From the NCBI RefSeq assembly GCF_000802155.2, contig NZ_JQGJ02000002.1, positions 372,001-436,000 on the forward strand: a stretch of 64,000 nucleotides of DNA, written 5' to 3'. Below, piece after piece: positions 44,610-52,495 of this stretch. Positions within the stretch are counted from its first letter, which is position 1. Every line of letters begins with the position of its first letter. This DNA comes from Pseudomonas frederiksbergensis (GTDB taxonomy: Bacteria > Pseudomonadota > Gammaproteobacteria > Pseudomonadales > Pseudomonadaceae). The position numbers were made by a program, and so were the translations under genes. The notes beneath the pieces were generated by a model. That model made no database searches and was not told the DNA's origin. It saw nothing but the letters and a program-made list of their open reading frames with translations.

Positions 44610-45986
44610 ATGAAGCACCTTTCGCTGACAGCACGCATGAGCCTGATGTTCATGTCCGCGGTAATTGCAGTCCTGACGGTAGCAGGGCTGAGTTTCAATA
44701 TGCTCAGCCAGCACCACTTCAAGATGCTGGATCGGCAGGCCCTGGTGGAGAAACTCGAATCCGCCAAACATATCCTCAACAATGCTCGCGGTGAAGCGAG
44801 CCTTTCGGAAGAATTACCGCAGTTGCGAGCCTTGCTGGGAGCCCATCAGGATCTGGCGGCCACTATCCTGGCCAGTGACGGTTCTGTACTGTTCTCCGAC
44901 CCCAGAGCAGTCGAAGTACCAGAGCGTTTCAGACGTGAAAATGAGCAGAGCATGTGGGAGTGGCAGAACGGCCAACACATGTACCGCGGCATGACGGCGC
45001 AAATCTCGGTAGCCGATCAGGCTGAGCCGCTCACAGCTTTGCTGATTCTTGACGTCACCAATCACACACACTTTTTCGACACGCTGCAACGATGGTTCTG
45101 GATTGGATTGGTCATCAGTGCCCTGTTCAGTGCCGCGCTCGGCTGGGTGGTTGCTCGCAGCGGCCTTAGGCCTCTGCGGCAAGTCACTCATGTGGCCTCC
45201 GGGATGTCCGCTCGCTCGTTACAGGAACGAATCCCTCTCGAACCAGTGCCGCGGGAACTTCAGCAACTGGTTCTATCCTTCAATGCGATGTTGGCTCGGC
45301 TAGAGGATGCCTTCGTTAGGCTCTCCAATTTTTCGGCCGACATTGCCCACGAGCTACGCACGCCCGTTAGCAACCTGATGACCCACACCGAGGTCGTGCT
45401 GAGCAAGAAACGCGATATCAATGCCTATGAAGAGAATCTCTACTCCAACCTGGAGGACTTGAAGCGCATGTCTCGGATGATTGATGACATGCTGTTCCTG
45501 GCCAAGGCTGATAATGGCCTGATCATCCCCGAGCAGGCCAGGATCGAACTGGCTGACGTAGTCTTCAAGCTGTTTGACTACTACCACCTTCTGGCCGAAG
45601 AACATGGCATTGAACTATCGCTCACAGGCACAGGCCAAGTGCTGGGAGATCGGCTGATGCTTGATCGTGCACTCTCCAACTTGCTGTCCAATGCACTGCG
45701 CTACACGCCGGCGGGACATACAATTTCGGTTTTGATCCGCGAGACAGCGGGCTCCACAACCTTCAGCATCGAGAACCCAGGGGACACAATCAGCTCAGAG
45801 CATCTAGAGAAGCTCTTCGACCGCTTTTACCGGGTTGACCCCGCTCGGCGGGAGGGAAGCCCGAGCAATGCCGGGCTCGGTCTTGCCATCACCCGCTCCA
45901 TCATTGAGGCTCACAAAGGCCGCATCTGGTGCACCTCAGCCGCTGGCCTCACGGGCTTTCACATCGAATTGCCCCATTCCAGATGA
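44610..45986 (+). CDS. copS: heavy-metal sensor histidine kinase CopS
   Basis: A 458-residue inner-membrane kinase. It has two membrane helices (residues about 12-32 and 155-178), a periplasmic sensor domain of about 120 residues containing few His, a HAMP segment, the phosphoacceptor His in SADIAHELRTPVSNL, and N, G1 (DRFYRVDPARREGS) and G2 (NAGLGLAITRSIIEAHKG) boxes. The ATG at 44610 follows GGAG; a GTG at 44604 would overlap the copR stop. It reports periplasmic copper to CopR. Confidence 0.93.
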   Translation: MKHLSLTARMSLMFMSAVIAVLTVAGLSFNMLSQHHFKMLDRQALVEKLESAKHILNNARGEASLSEELPQLRALLGAHQDLAATILASDGSVLFSDPRAVEVPERFRRENEQSMWEWQNGQHMYRGMTAQISVADQAEPLTALLILDVTNHTHFFDTLQRWFWIGLVISALFSAALGWVVARSGLRPLRQVTHVASGMSARSLQERIPLEPVPRELQQLVLSFNAMLARLEDAFVRLSNFSADIAHELRTPVSNLMTHTEVVLSKKRDINAYEENLYSNLEDLKRMSRMIDDMLFLAKADNGLIIPEQARIELADVVFKLFDYYHLLAEEHGIELSLTGTGQVLGDRLMLDRALSNLLSNALRYTPAGHTISVLIRETAGSTTFSIENPGDTISSEHLEKLFDRFYRVDPARREGSPSNAGLGLAITRSIIEAHKGRIWCTSAAGLTGFHIELPHSR

Positions 45987-46021
45987 TGCCGGTCTGGCGG
46001 TAAGTAGGCTACAGCTAACCG

Positions 46022-46642
46022 CTAGCCCAACTTGACAGGGTGGGTGCAGGTGCAATTCGACTGAGCGCAGATTGCATTCGCCATCCAGATAGGCAACGAG
46101 CGGTGAGCTGACACTAGAGCCCCCCATTCGTTCTCGGGTAGTAGCTTATGAAGTTTGGAAACGGCATCACCCACGCTTGCTTCACCAAGCCAATCCAATA
46201 CTCGAATGGCGTCCCCCGCTCCAGTAGCGCCAAGAGCCATCAACCATCGAGGCGCATGCCGAATCGATACGGTGGTCTTGCCTACCTGAAGCTTCCTAGA
46301 ACGCCCGGTGGTTAGAAAGACATACCGAATAGGAACCTGCGTTGTCAGCCCCCATTTGTTTGCGACGCTAGCCCCAGTGGCGACTATCAGCTCACGCTGC
46401 ACGTTTGCCAATGAGCGGGCGACCTTCTCAGGTGCCGGTGCGCGCAAGCCGAACCGAGTTTCGACTGCTGCAACATAAAGACCCCGAGCAACGCGAAACA
46501 GCTTTCCACCCTCGACCAGTCGAGAGAGCCCTCGCTGCACAGCATGTCGAGTCCCCTGATGCAGGAGTCTGCCTGGTGTCAGAATTTCACCTTCTGGAAG
46601 CTGTTGAATGACGTCCAGGATATTCTCGGGAAGAGTCTTCAT
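46022..46642 (-). CDS. DUF6088/AbiEi-like antitoxin-domain protein
   Basis: A 206-residue protein. Residues 1-75 look like the winged-helix start of AbiEi-type antitoxins (ILDVIQQLPEGEILTPGRLLHQGTRHAVQRGLSRLVEGGKLFRVARGLY), and the rest matches DUF6088 (GLTTQVPIRYVFLTTGRSRKLQVG, ALGATGAGDAIRVLDWLGE). AbiEi antitoxins pair with an AbiEii nucleotidyltransferase toxin, but no such gene adjoins here; the only nucleotidyltransferase in the element is 7.5 kb away at 53533-54177. It may be an orphan. Confidence 0.65.
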   Translation of the reverse strand: MKTLPENILDVIQQLPEGEILTPGRLLHQGTRHAVQRGLSRLVEGGKLFRVARGLYVAAVETRFGLRAPAPEKVARSLANVQRELIVATGASVANKWGLTTQVPIRYVFLTTGRSRKLQVGKTTVSIRHAPRWLMALGATGAGDAIRVLDWLGEASVGDAVSKLHKLLPENEWGALVSAHRSLPIWMANAICAQSNCTCTHPVKLG

Positions 46643-46696
46643 TAGCCGGCCAAACCTAGTGAGTGACCCACCCAAAAACCACGAACGGTGGCGATC

Positions 46697-47134
46697 TCAT
46701 GCGGGGCACATCATTGAACAATAGACCTGATGCTTGGCTCCGTCCTGCGAGTACAGGCAATCCCTGTGCGAGTAGGTCTGGCCTGATGCCGTTTTGAAGT
46801 CGTAGCCCAAGACTCGTTGGTCTGGGTCATACACCCTTACCAGCTCGGTCAGTCTCTCCATTGTCCAATCGTTGGAACCATTTATCCTCGCGGGCAGCAC
46901 AACCTGGACTGCCTCGACTAGGGTCCCATCGGCGCGCTTATCTAGCATGTGCTCTAACTCTTCCTCGGTTGGAATCAGAAGCATCGTCCGCCATGAGGAG
47001 GTCTTACGGCGGCGATTAATCACCACGTAAAACCAAGGGCGATGCTCCTCGAGCTCGACGAATCGCCACATTTGGATGTCATCCCCAAACAACGGCGGAT
47101 ACGCGATTTCAGCGCGCTTGTACGTGAGAAACAT
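46697..47134 (-). CDS. hypothetical protein
   Basis: A 145-residue soluble protein with many aromatic and charged residues (PPLFGDDIQMWRFVELEEHRPWFYVVINRRRKTS, then WRTMLLIPTEEELEHML). I do not recognise a family. The ATG at 47134 is preferred because AGAGGG lies eight bases before it; the longer start at 47173 has no such signal. It is divergent from the HTH/AbrB-like pair with an 82-base gap. Confidence 0.55.
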   Translation of the reverse strand: MFLTYKRAEIAYPPLFGDDIQMWRFVELEEHRPWFYVVINRRRKTSSWRTMLLIPTEEELEHMLDKRADGTLVEAVQVVLPARINGSNDWTMERLTELVRVYDPDQRVLGYDFKTASGQTYSHRDCLYSQDGAKHQVYCSMMCPA

Positions 47135-47216
47135 CAGCACACCCTCTTTTAAGCTATATATAGCATAGCCCAAGAGGCGCTAAAAAGGCTTCATCGTTCC
47201 TTTTGCGAGACAGCAA

Positions 47217-47507
47217 ATGGAACTCAATGAAGCGCTTGGTCTGGTGATCAAGAATCTGCGAAATTTGAAGGATCTGCCCCAGGAAGGGCTGGGACCCAGC
47301 CAGAGCTATATCAGTGCAATCGAGCGCGGCAAGTGGAAGCCATCGATCGAAAAGGTTGAGCAAATTGCCGAGGTTGTCGGCATTCATCCTTTGACACTGC
47401 TGGTTTTGGCGTATCAAAGGCAGACGCCCGGACTGAAGCCAGATGAGCTGCTGAAGAAGATCCAGCGAGAAATCATGAGCCTGAAGGGCAGCCTGTCACC
47501 TGAGTAG
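47217..47507 (+). CDS. XRE-family helix-turn-helix regulator
   Basis: A 96-residue protein whose first 65 residues are an XRE HTH: ALGLVIKNLRNLKDLPQEGLGPSQSYISAIERGKWKPSIEKVEQIAEVVGIHPLTLLVLAY. The remaining 25 residues are helical. It precedes the AbrB-like gene by four bases and a terminator follows them. An XRE protein adjoining a small protein of AbrB/MazE type suggests a regulatory or addiction-like module, but no toxin is seen. Confidence 0.8.
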   Translation: MELNEALGLVIKNLRNLKDLPQEGLGPSQSYISAIERGKWKPSIEKVEQIAEVVGIHPLTLLVLAYQRQTPGLKPDELLKKIQREIMSLKGSLSPE

Positions 47508-47511
47508 GTAT

Positions 47512-47751
47512 GTGCAGATGAAATCGATGCAGTTGGTCATCGAAGACTGGGATGGCGACGGAGCTATTCGCATTCACGACGAGGTGCTCCAAGAGCTCGG
47601 TGTCGACGTCGGGGACAGCCTTTTCCTCATTGAGGAGTATGTCGGTACCGCCCGCTGTTTTGTGCTCAGTAAGTCGCCACAGATCCCAGATCGGGTAGAT
47701 GAGCTTGTGAGCACCTGGGAAGCCTCCGTTCCAAAGCCCCCAGTAAAATGA
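47512..47751 (+). CDS. AbrB/MazE-like swapped-hairpin protein
   Basis: A 79-residue protein with the SpoVT-AbrB opening in IRIHDEVLQELGVDVGDSLFLIEEYVG. The usual basic residue of the hairpin is followed by an acidic C-terminus. MazE/AbrB-type proteins bind DNA and often serve as antitoxins. It starts at GTG 47512 or ATG 47518. A partner toxin is not found next to it. It ends 91 bases before a terminator. Confidence 0.6.
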   Translation: MQMKSMQLVIEDWDGDGAIRIHDEVLQELGVDVGDSLFLIEEYVGTARCFVLSKSPQIPDRVDELVSTWEASVPKPPVK

Positions 47752-47842
47752 ATTGGTTTTGCAATCCCCTGCAGCTACTCTATGTCTGCAGCCCAAGAGC
47801 TTCCTCTCCCGGGCGCTGTACCGGTGATGAAACTTGGTTCGA

Positions 47843-47871
47843 GGCGGCCTCTAAGGCCGCCTTTATCATTT
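47843..47871 (+). terminator. Rho-independent terminator after the XRE/AbrB-like pair
   Basis: GGCGGCC-TCTAA-GGCCGCC is followed by TTTATCATTT. It ends the 47217-47751 unit. Confidence 0.75.
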
Positions 47872-47892
47872 CTGCCCCGCCGAGCGCTATAC

Positions 47893-48130
47893 CTAGCCTG
47901 TAATCGAGGAACTGAAGACTGGTCCCATAGCCCCCAGAGGCAAGGTCTCCGACTGCTCTTCTATTTGCCCCGCCAGAAACACATCGTCCTGTGTAGGGAA
48001 GTGCCGCAAAAGGAACTTGGCATCTCGCCGCACCTTCTCAGGCAGTCTGCTATCGGCTATCTCGGGACAGTTCAACGAGAAAATCTCGAGTCATTATTAC
48101 CGCGCGAGAGCGCTCGTTCGGCATTGTCAT
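47893..48130 (-). pseudogene. BPSL0761-family protein, frameshifted by a 7-bp duplication
   Basis: Read on the minus strand, ATG at 48130 gives TMPNERSRAVIMTRDFLVELSRDSR and then a stop; another frame continues with SRLPEKVRRDAKFLLRHF and GPVFSSS. A tandem GCTATC/GCTATC repeat at 48049-48061 shows a 7-bp duplication. Removing seven bases restores one frame of 76 residues (LSRDSRLPEKV), matching the small BPSL0761 family, as I recall it. Most of the longer ORFs drawn in this region are shadows. Confidence 0.72.
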
Positions 48131-48221
48131 TTCTGTCTCCATTGAAACCACTACTCCTCAGGCAGCATACGCCTGGGTTCGTGAAGGCCCAAAGCCCCAA
48201 GATATAAGAGCAGCGGCTCAG

Positions 48222-48611
48222 TCAGACCGGCAGTCCGTACTCAATGGCGAGCAACACCTGGCGTACAGCTCGACCACCGACCTCGGTGCTCAGCAGAGAA
48301 ACGGGTTGCACATTTCCTAGCGCAATATTTGGCGACGTGAGCCAGCGAGTCGCTGCGGCTTGATCTGACCCCAAGGCGTTCATCAGCACGTCGACAAGAT
48401 TCGCCAGTCGACAAAACGCATCGCCTTCTGCTGGCGTCATGCGGGAAGCCTCTGGAGCAATGCCGATCCAGTCTGCCACGACGCAGGACTCAATCCCCAG
48501 CTCCTCCGCCAAGAGAGTGGTTAGCTCGACTTGGAGTCCTGCCATGGTCGCTTGATACAGGCTCTTTTGGCTTTGGGGCAGCCCAAGTCGTTCAATAAGA
48601 CTTTTCATCAT
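48222..48611 (-). CDS. Xre/MbcA/ParS-type antitoxin (DUF2384 domain)
   Basis: A 129-residue protein. The C-terminal part (ALGSDQAAATRWLTSPNIALGNVQPVSLLSTEVGGRAVRQVLLAIEYG) is the DUF2384 toxin-binding domain of antitoxins that pair with RES-domain toxins; the N-terminal half is helical and binds DNA in relatives. No RES toxin adjoins, so this is an orphan. Start at ATG 48611 or 48608. Confidence 0.78.
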   Translation of the reverse strand: MMKSLIERLGLPQSQKSLYQATMAGLQVELTTLLAEELGIESCVVADWIGIAPEASRMTPAEGDAFCRLANLVDVLMNALGSDQAAATRWLTSPNIALGNVQPVSLLSTEVGGRAVRQVLLAIEYGLPV

Positions 48612-48735
48612 GGCAACCTCTGGTCGTGATGTTGGCACCAGTCCCGACACTGGTGCTGGTTAATTCATGGGCCGCCCTAGCGCTGCATGTGGGGGTTCAT
48701 TTGTGCGCTGAAACTGCTCGCAGACCGGAGGTCTT

Positions 48736-48768
48736 AAGCGAAGCAGCCTTATTTGAGCTGCTTCGCTT
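48736..48768. promoter_or_regulatory. 12-bp-stem hairpin upstream of the HNH-JAMM gene
   Basis: AAGCGAAGCAGC pairs perfectly with GCTGCTTCGCTT around a 9-base loop. There is no T run on either side. It is 86 bases before the GTG start and covers the alternative TTG start at 48753, so it could act in transcription or translation control, or as an inverted binding site. Confidence 0.45.
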
Positions 48769-48854
48769 CAGCCCCCTTGAATTCTGGCTTGATGGCCTCA
48801 TTTGATCTTAAAGAGCCAGTACGTATCTGGGATCCAGATGCCCAAGGAGGGCAA

Positions 48855-49787
48855 GTGGAAAAACAAGAAAAGTCTAAGCCTGCCAACGGGCGGTACGATA
48901 CCGATAATGAGACGAAGCGCATCGTCTGGATCCAATCAGCTGGTCATTGCGAGCTCTGTGGCACGGACCTCACGTACGATTATCGTGCAGGAAAGCCCAT
49001 GAAATGGGGCGAGGTAGCCCACATCCTGCCAGCCAGCCCGAAGGGGCCAAGGGGGCGAGATGATCATGATGAGGCTAAGGCCGAGTCGCTCACCAACGAT
49101 ACCGCTAACCTCATGCTGCTCTGCCCTGGCTGCCATGAAAAAATAGATCGCGATGCTGATGGCTACCCAGAAAGCGATCTGAGCGGCCTGCACCAGGCGT
49201 ATTTGGAGCGAATCCGGTTGGCCGCAACCACGCCTGACGGCGGCAGAGCCATTCCGGTGATAGTGCAAAGTCAGCATTTCGCGACGATCAACGACATCCC
49301 TGTTCGTGATCTGTTGGGGGCAATGTCCGGGGTGGACACGCATCTGTTGGTATCGCAGGACGTTGCGAATCTGTTGGAGCGCTATCGGCAGAGGCGCTTC
49401 GATGTGGAGCGTGGGGGACAGCTATTTGTTGACCCCGCAAGCGCTGCCGGACTGGTACTTGCCTTGGCGACTCCCCCCCATCGAGATGATCGGGCTGGAA
49501 GAGCTTGGCTAGAGTTGAATGCCCACCGCTGCAGAGATGAAATTGAACGAGCCAATGCTGCCGGGCTCCGACTGGTGGGGTACTGGCATACTCACCCGCA
49601 AAGCATTCCTATGATCTCCCCCACGGATGTCGGGAGTTTTTCCAGGTTTGCAGCGCGCTACACGCAAGATCTGCCGCACCCGCTGGCAATCATCGTGGGC
49701 AACTCCAGCAGCCCTGAAGGCATAAAGGCTTGGTCCTTCAGGGAGGGGCGTTATGTTGAAGCTGCATGGGGTAACTGGCCAGGTTAG
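48855..49787 (+). CDS. HNH endonuclease-JAMM/JAB metalloprotease fusion
   Basis: A 310-residue two-domain protein. Residues about 20-125 form an HNH nuclease: Cys32-x2-Cys35, His56 (EVAHILPAS), Asn85 and Cys90-x2-Cys93-His94. Residues about 180-305 have the JAMM motif: Glu185, His245-x-His247, Ser255, Asp258, i.e. E then HxH-x7-SxxD in full. JAMM proteins are zinc peptidases that cut ubiquitin-like tails. The GTG at 48855 was chosen because AAGGAGG precedes it by a few bases; earlier TTG (48753) and ATG (48792) are weaker. No E1/E2-like partner is near. It overlaps the convergent exonuclease gene by four bases. Confidence 0.82.
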   Translation: MEKQEKSKPANGRYDTDNETKRIVWIQSAGHCELCGTDLTYDYRAGKPMKWGEVAHILPASPKGPRGRDDHDEAKAESLTNDTANLMLLCPGCHEKIDRDADGYPESDLSGLHQAYLERIRLAATTPDGGRAIPVIVQSQHFATINDIPVRDLLGAMSGVDTHLLVSQDVANLLERYRQRRFDVERGGQLFVDPASAAGLVLALATPPHRDDRAGRAWLELNAHRCRDEIERANAAGLRLVGYWHTHPQSIPMISPTDVGSFSRFAARYTQDLPHPLAIIVGNSSSPEGIKAWSFREGRYVEAAWGNWPG

Positions 49788-50332
49788 CGGTTATGTGCTT
49801 CTGCCAGCATGAGAGCAAAAAGCTCCGCCTGAAATCGTGCGTCGTCCAACGCGTTATGGCTGGGTGCGCTTTGAGGCTTGAGCCGAGCTGTCATCTGCGA
49901 GGATTTAGTTTCCTTCCAGCGGCAGCCGGTAACCCCCATGTAATACGCCTTCATGTCGAGTGCGGTGAACCCAAAGGGGTTCCCCCCAGAATACTTATGG
50001 AAGTAGTAGTTGATGAACGACCAGTCAAACGGGGCATTCAGCCCCACGAAAACGACTTTCTGATCTGCCGAACATAGCTGGTTCAACCATTGTTCCAGCT
50101 TGAGCATCGCCGTCTGTGGGGCTAGTCCTTCGTTTTCGAGCTTGGTGAGGGCAAGGCCAGTTACGGCGACAGCCTCCGGATCGTGCTGTAGGCCGTCTGG
50201 CTGGAGCTCGAGATAGATTGACTGAGCGGGCTCTGAGACGACGCAAGCGCCGATGGAAAGCAGGCTATAGATGCCCGGTACTGGCCCGGAAGTTTCTACG
50301 TCGACGGAAACATAAAGCTCATCGCTCACCAT
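49784..50332 (-). CDS. DnaQ-like 3'-5' exonuclease
   Basis: A 182-residue RNase H-fold DEDDh exonuclease. Exo I is SVDVETSGP (Asp and Glu), Exo II is NAPFDWSF (Asp), Exo III is SHNALDDARFQ (His, Asp). The protein is a free-standing exonuclease domain without polymerase sequence. It is convergent with the HNH-JAMM gene (four-base overlap). A nuclease and nuclease-protease side by side in an island of small genes could be related in function, or neighbours by chance. Confidence 0.82.
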   Translation of the reverse strand: MVSDELYVSVDVETSGPVPGIYSLLSIGACVVSEPAQSIYLELQPDGLQHDPEAVAVTGLALTKLENEGLAPQTAMLKLEQWLNQLCSADQKVVFVGLNAPFDWSFINYYFHKYSGGNPFGFTALDMKAYYMGVTGCRWKETKSSQMTARLKPQSAPSHNALDDARFQAELFALMLAEAHNR

Positions 50333-50426
50333 TTCACCCCTTTATTTAGTCCGACCCATTCGGACAGTATGCGGTGAGCTGCATAAGCCGAACACCCACC
50401 CCCGCCCCAATGGAGACTTCAGCGTC

Positions 50427-51325
50427 ATGGACAACGCTCGTGATCGTATTACCCAGGAAATTGTTGAGGCCGAAGACCTTAAACTGCTGGCGGCAGTGGA
50501 TACCTATGGCTACCAATGCCCTGGCTGCCAAACTCAGGCCTTCCCGCGTTCCTACCGCCCGGAGAACTTGGTTCGGGCTCACTTTCAACTGCGTGACCCT
50601 CACGTCTCAGGTTGTGAGGTGGAGGGCGAAACCAAGGTTATAGCGCAGGGCAAGCGCGGCAGTGTTCAGCAGGAGTTGGAGACCTCGCCAGGTTTATCGC
50701 CCGCCCGGCTGCAGCTAATTGAAGACCGTACCATCGTCGATCCTGCGCTTCCTCACACCGAGTCTCAAACACAGAGCGTCAGGCGGTCGGATGGAGCCAC
50801 TGGCCTGGTGCGCCGAGAGGGACGACGCGCAGCAAACAGTATTCGTCCTATCTGCCGTGCTTTTTTGCGCTTCCCCTTCGATAGGCATCTTTCCTTAGCT
50901 ATTCCGGGTATTGCCCCAACGACCTATCAGACCGCCTTCAAGAAACTTCGGTCGAAAGAGTTGGAGCCATGTCCTAATGCGCGCGTTTTCTATGGAGAGC
51001 TGGCCTGGACGCCAGCCGCTGAATCGCCCGAACACTTGACCATTTCACTCAACGCGGGCGAATGGGAAGAGAAAAAACTAACGCCTTACCAGGCGGTCGT
51101 CCTTTGGAGAGAGTGGTCAGCAGCGGCGGGCGCGGGCGACTGAAAAATGAGCTGGAAATAGCCCGCCAAGAGAACATAAAAGCCAAAAAAGACAAGCAGG
51201 CATCCCGCAGTTACCTCTTCTTTGTGGGTGCCCAGGATGCCAAGAACCCTGCAATTTTCCATGTGCTGGATCATCGACTCATTTGCACCGCACATGACGA
51301 GCTGGTGTTCCCAGTGCGCAGCTAG
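50427..51325 (+). pseudogene. hypothetical zinc-ribbon-like protein, probable frameshift near 51120-51145
   Basis: The first frame (50427-51143) gives 238 residues, starting with a CPGC...H...C segment (GYQCPGCQTQAF then RAHFQLRDPHVSGCE), and stops at a TGA after SAAAGAGD. The other frame (51062-51325) goes on with coherent sequence (NELEIARQENIKAKKDK and SYLFFVGAQDAKNPAIF) for 60 residues without its own sensible start. A one-base loss in the GGGCGCGGGCG stretch before the TGA would explain both. The family is not recognised. Sequencing error or natural decay cannot be told apart from this data. Confidence 0.55.
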
Positions 51326-51353
51326 GTGCAGATCGGGGCAGCGGAAGGCGGTC

Positions 51354-52313
51354 TTATGGCAATCCCTCGGGCCAGTTTGAGATGTGTTGTAGCGCACTCA
51401 GCTGCCCAGGGAACACTCCTGTGCTCTCGACATAACGCAATGCAGATTGACCATCGCTCCAGCCTACGTACTGCATCAGCGCTTTGAGATCCCAGCCGCT
51501 GCGGGTGGCCCAGGTGGCAAAACCGCGGCGCAGCGAGTGGCTACTGTACAGCTCAGCAGGCAGCCCTGCCGCCTGCAGGACAGCGCGCATGAGTGGGACA
51601 ACGCTATTTGGGTGCAAACCCTGCTCACTTAAGTGCCCCCAGCGATCAACTCCACGGAAGACCGGACCACGCGCAATGCTCGCCAGGCTAATCCAGTCGA
51701 CGTAGGCCTGTACCGGGCACAGCCTGGCCAACGCCGGTGCGCTAAAGGTCTGGCCTTGGTTGTCCCGGTCACCTTTGCTCCAGGGTAGGAACAGTTGCAT
51801 GCCCTCCCCGGGCCTTACCTGGATGTGCTCGACCTGCAGGCGGCACAACTCATCACTGCGGAACGCCCGCCAGAAGCCAATCAGGACCAGTGCACGGTCG
51901 CGGCAACAGCGCAGCAACCGCGGCCAGTCGTCCTCCGCTCGTGCTCTCCCCTCGGCCTGCTCCAACCACAGCACGCACTGCTCGAGCTGGCGCAGCTGCA
52001 AGGGTTCGGCCTGCTTCTCCTGACGCGGATGCAGCGTACGGATGCCTTTGAGGACCTGACGGACCAGTGGGGTCTTGGTTGGATCCGGAAAACCCTGGCT
52101 GACATGCCACTGCGCCAGGGCTGCCAGGCGCAGCTTGAGCGTGTTGCTGGACAGCGTGGCGGCGTGGTCGACCAGGTAGCGCACGATGGCATCACTGGTC
52201 GCCGGCAAGAAGCCACCCCAAGTCACCTCGAAGTGCTCGAGCGCCTGCTGGTAGCTGCGCCGCGTGTTGGCGCGGGTGCCGGCCTGCAGGTACCGCTCGA
52301 TGTCCTGGCTCAT
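51354..52313 (-). CDS. tnpS: TnpS, tyrosine recombinase for cointegrate resolution
   Basis: A 319-residue integrase-type recombinase. The catalytic residues fit Arg152 (WRAFRSDELCRL), His259-x2-Arg262 (SSHSLRRGFATWAT), Trp285 in the His/Trp position, and nucleophile Tyr294 (ALRYVESTG). It resolves cointegrates at the site between tnpS and tnpT. It is divergent from tnpT with a 182-base gap, as in Tn4651. Confidence 0.93.
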   Translation of the reverse strand: MSQDIERYLQAGTRANTRRSYQQALEHFEVTWGGFLPATSDAIVRYLVDHAATLSSNTLKLRLAALAQWHVSQGFPDPTKTPLVRQVLKGIRTLHPRQEKQAEPLQLRQLEQCVLWLEQAEGRARAEDDWPRLLRCCRDRALVLIGFWRAFRSDELCRLQVEHIQVRPGEGMQLFLPWSKGDRDNQGQTFSAPALARLCPVQAYVDWISLASIARGPVFRGVDRWGHLSEQGLHPNSVVPLMRAVLQAAGLPAELYSSHSLRRGFATWATRSGWDLKALMQYVGWSDGQSALRYVESTGVFPGQLSALQHISNWPEGLP

Positions 52314-52495
52314 CTGGGCCTATCCCCCTGGTGTACCGGTGAGCGACTGGCAAACGACGAAAAAGCCGCTTCACCTTGGATAATTCGTGATTACCCAATT
52401 CTAGAATACGAAGAGAATAGATAGGAAATTTTTGATAAAGTGCTATGTATTTACATGGTACGTACCACAGAACGAAATCGTCAGGAGTCCCACTT
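52314..52495. other. putative resolution site (rst) between tnpS and tnpT
   Basis: The divergent region should hold the recombination site used by TnpS and TnpT. A perfect 12-bp palindrome, TGGTACGTACCA, is at 52456-52467, beside the tnpT start. The core crossover sequence was not identified. Promoters for both genes must also lie here. Confidence 0.65.

Noticed and set aside
47782..48207. 141-codon + strand ORF
   Set aside because: It crosses a terminator and is opposite the frameshifted BPSL0761-like gene, which explains the sequence better.
51062..51325. Separate 87-codon gene
   Set aside because: The first 20 codons overlap the preceding frame and look non-native; the rest fits better as the displaced C-terminus of the gene starting at 50427.
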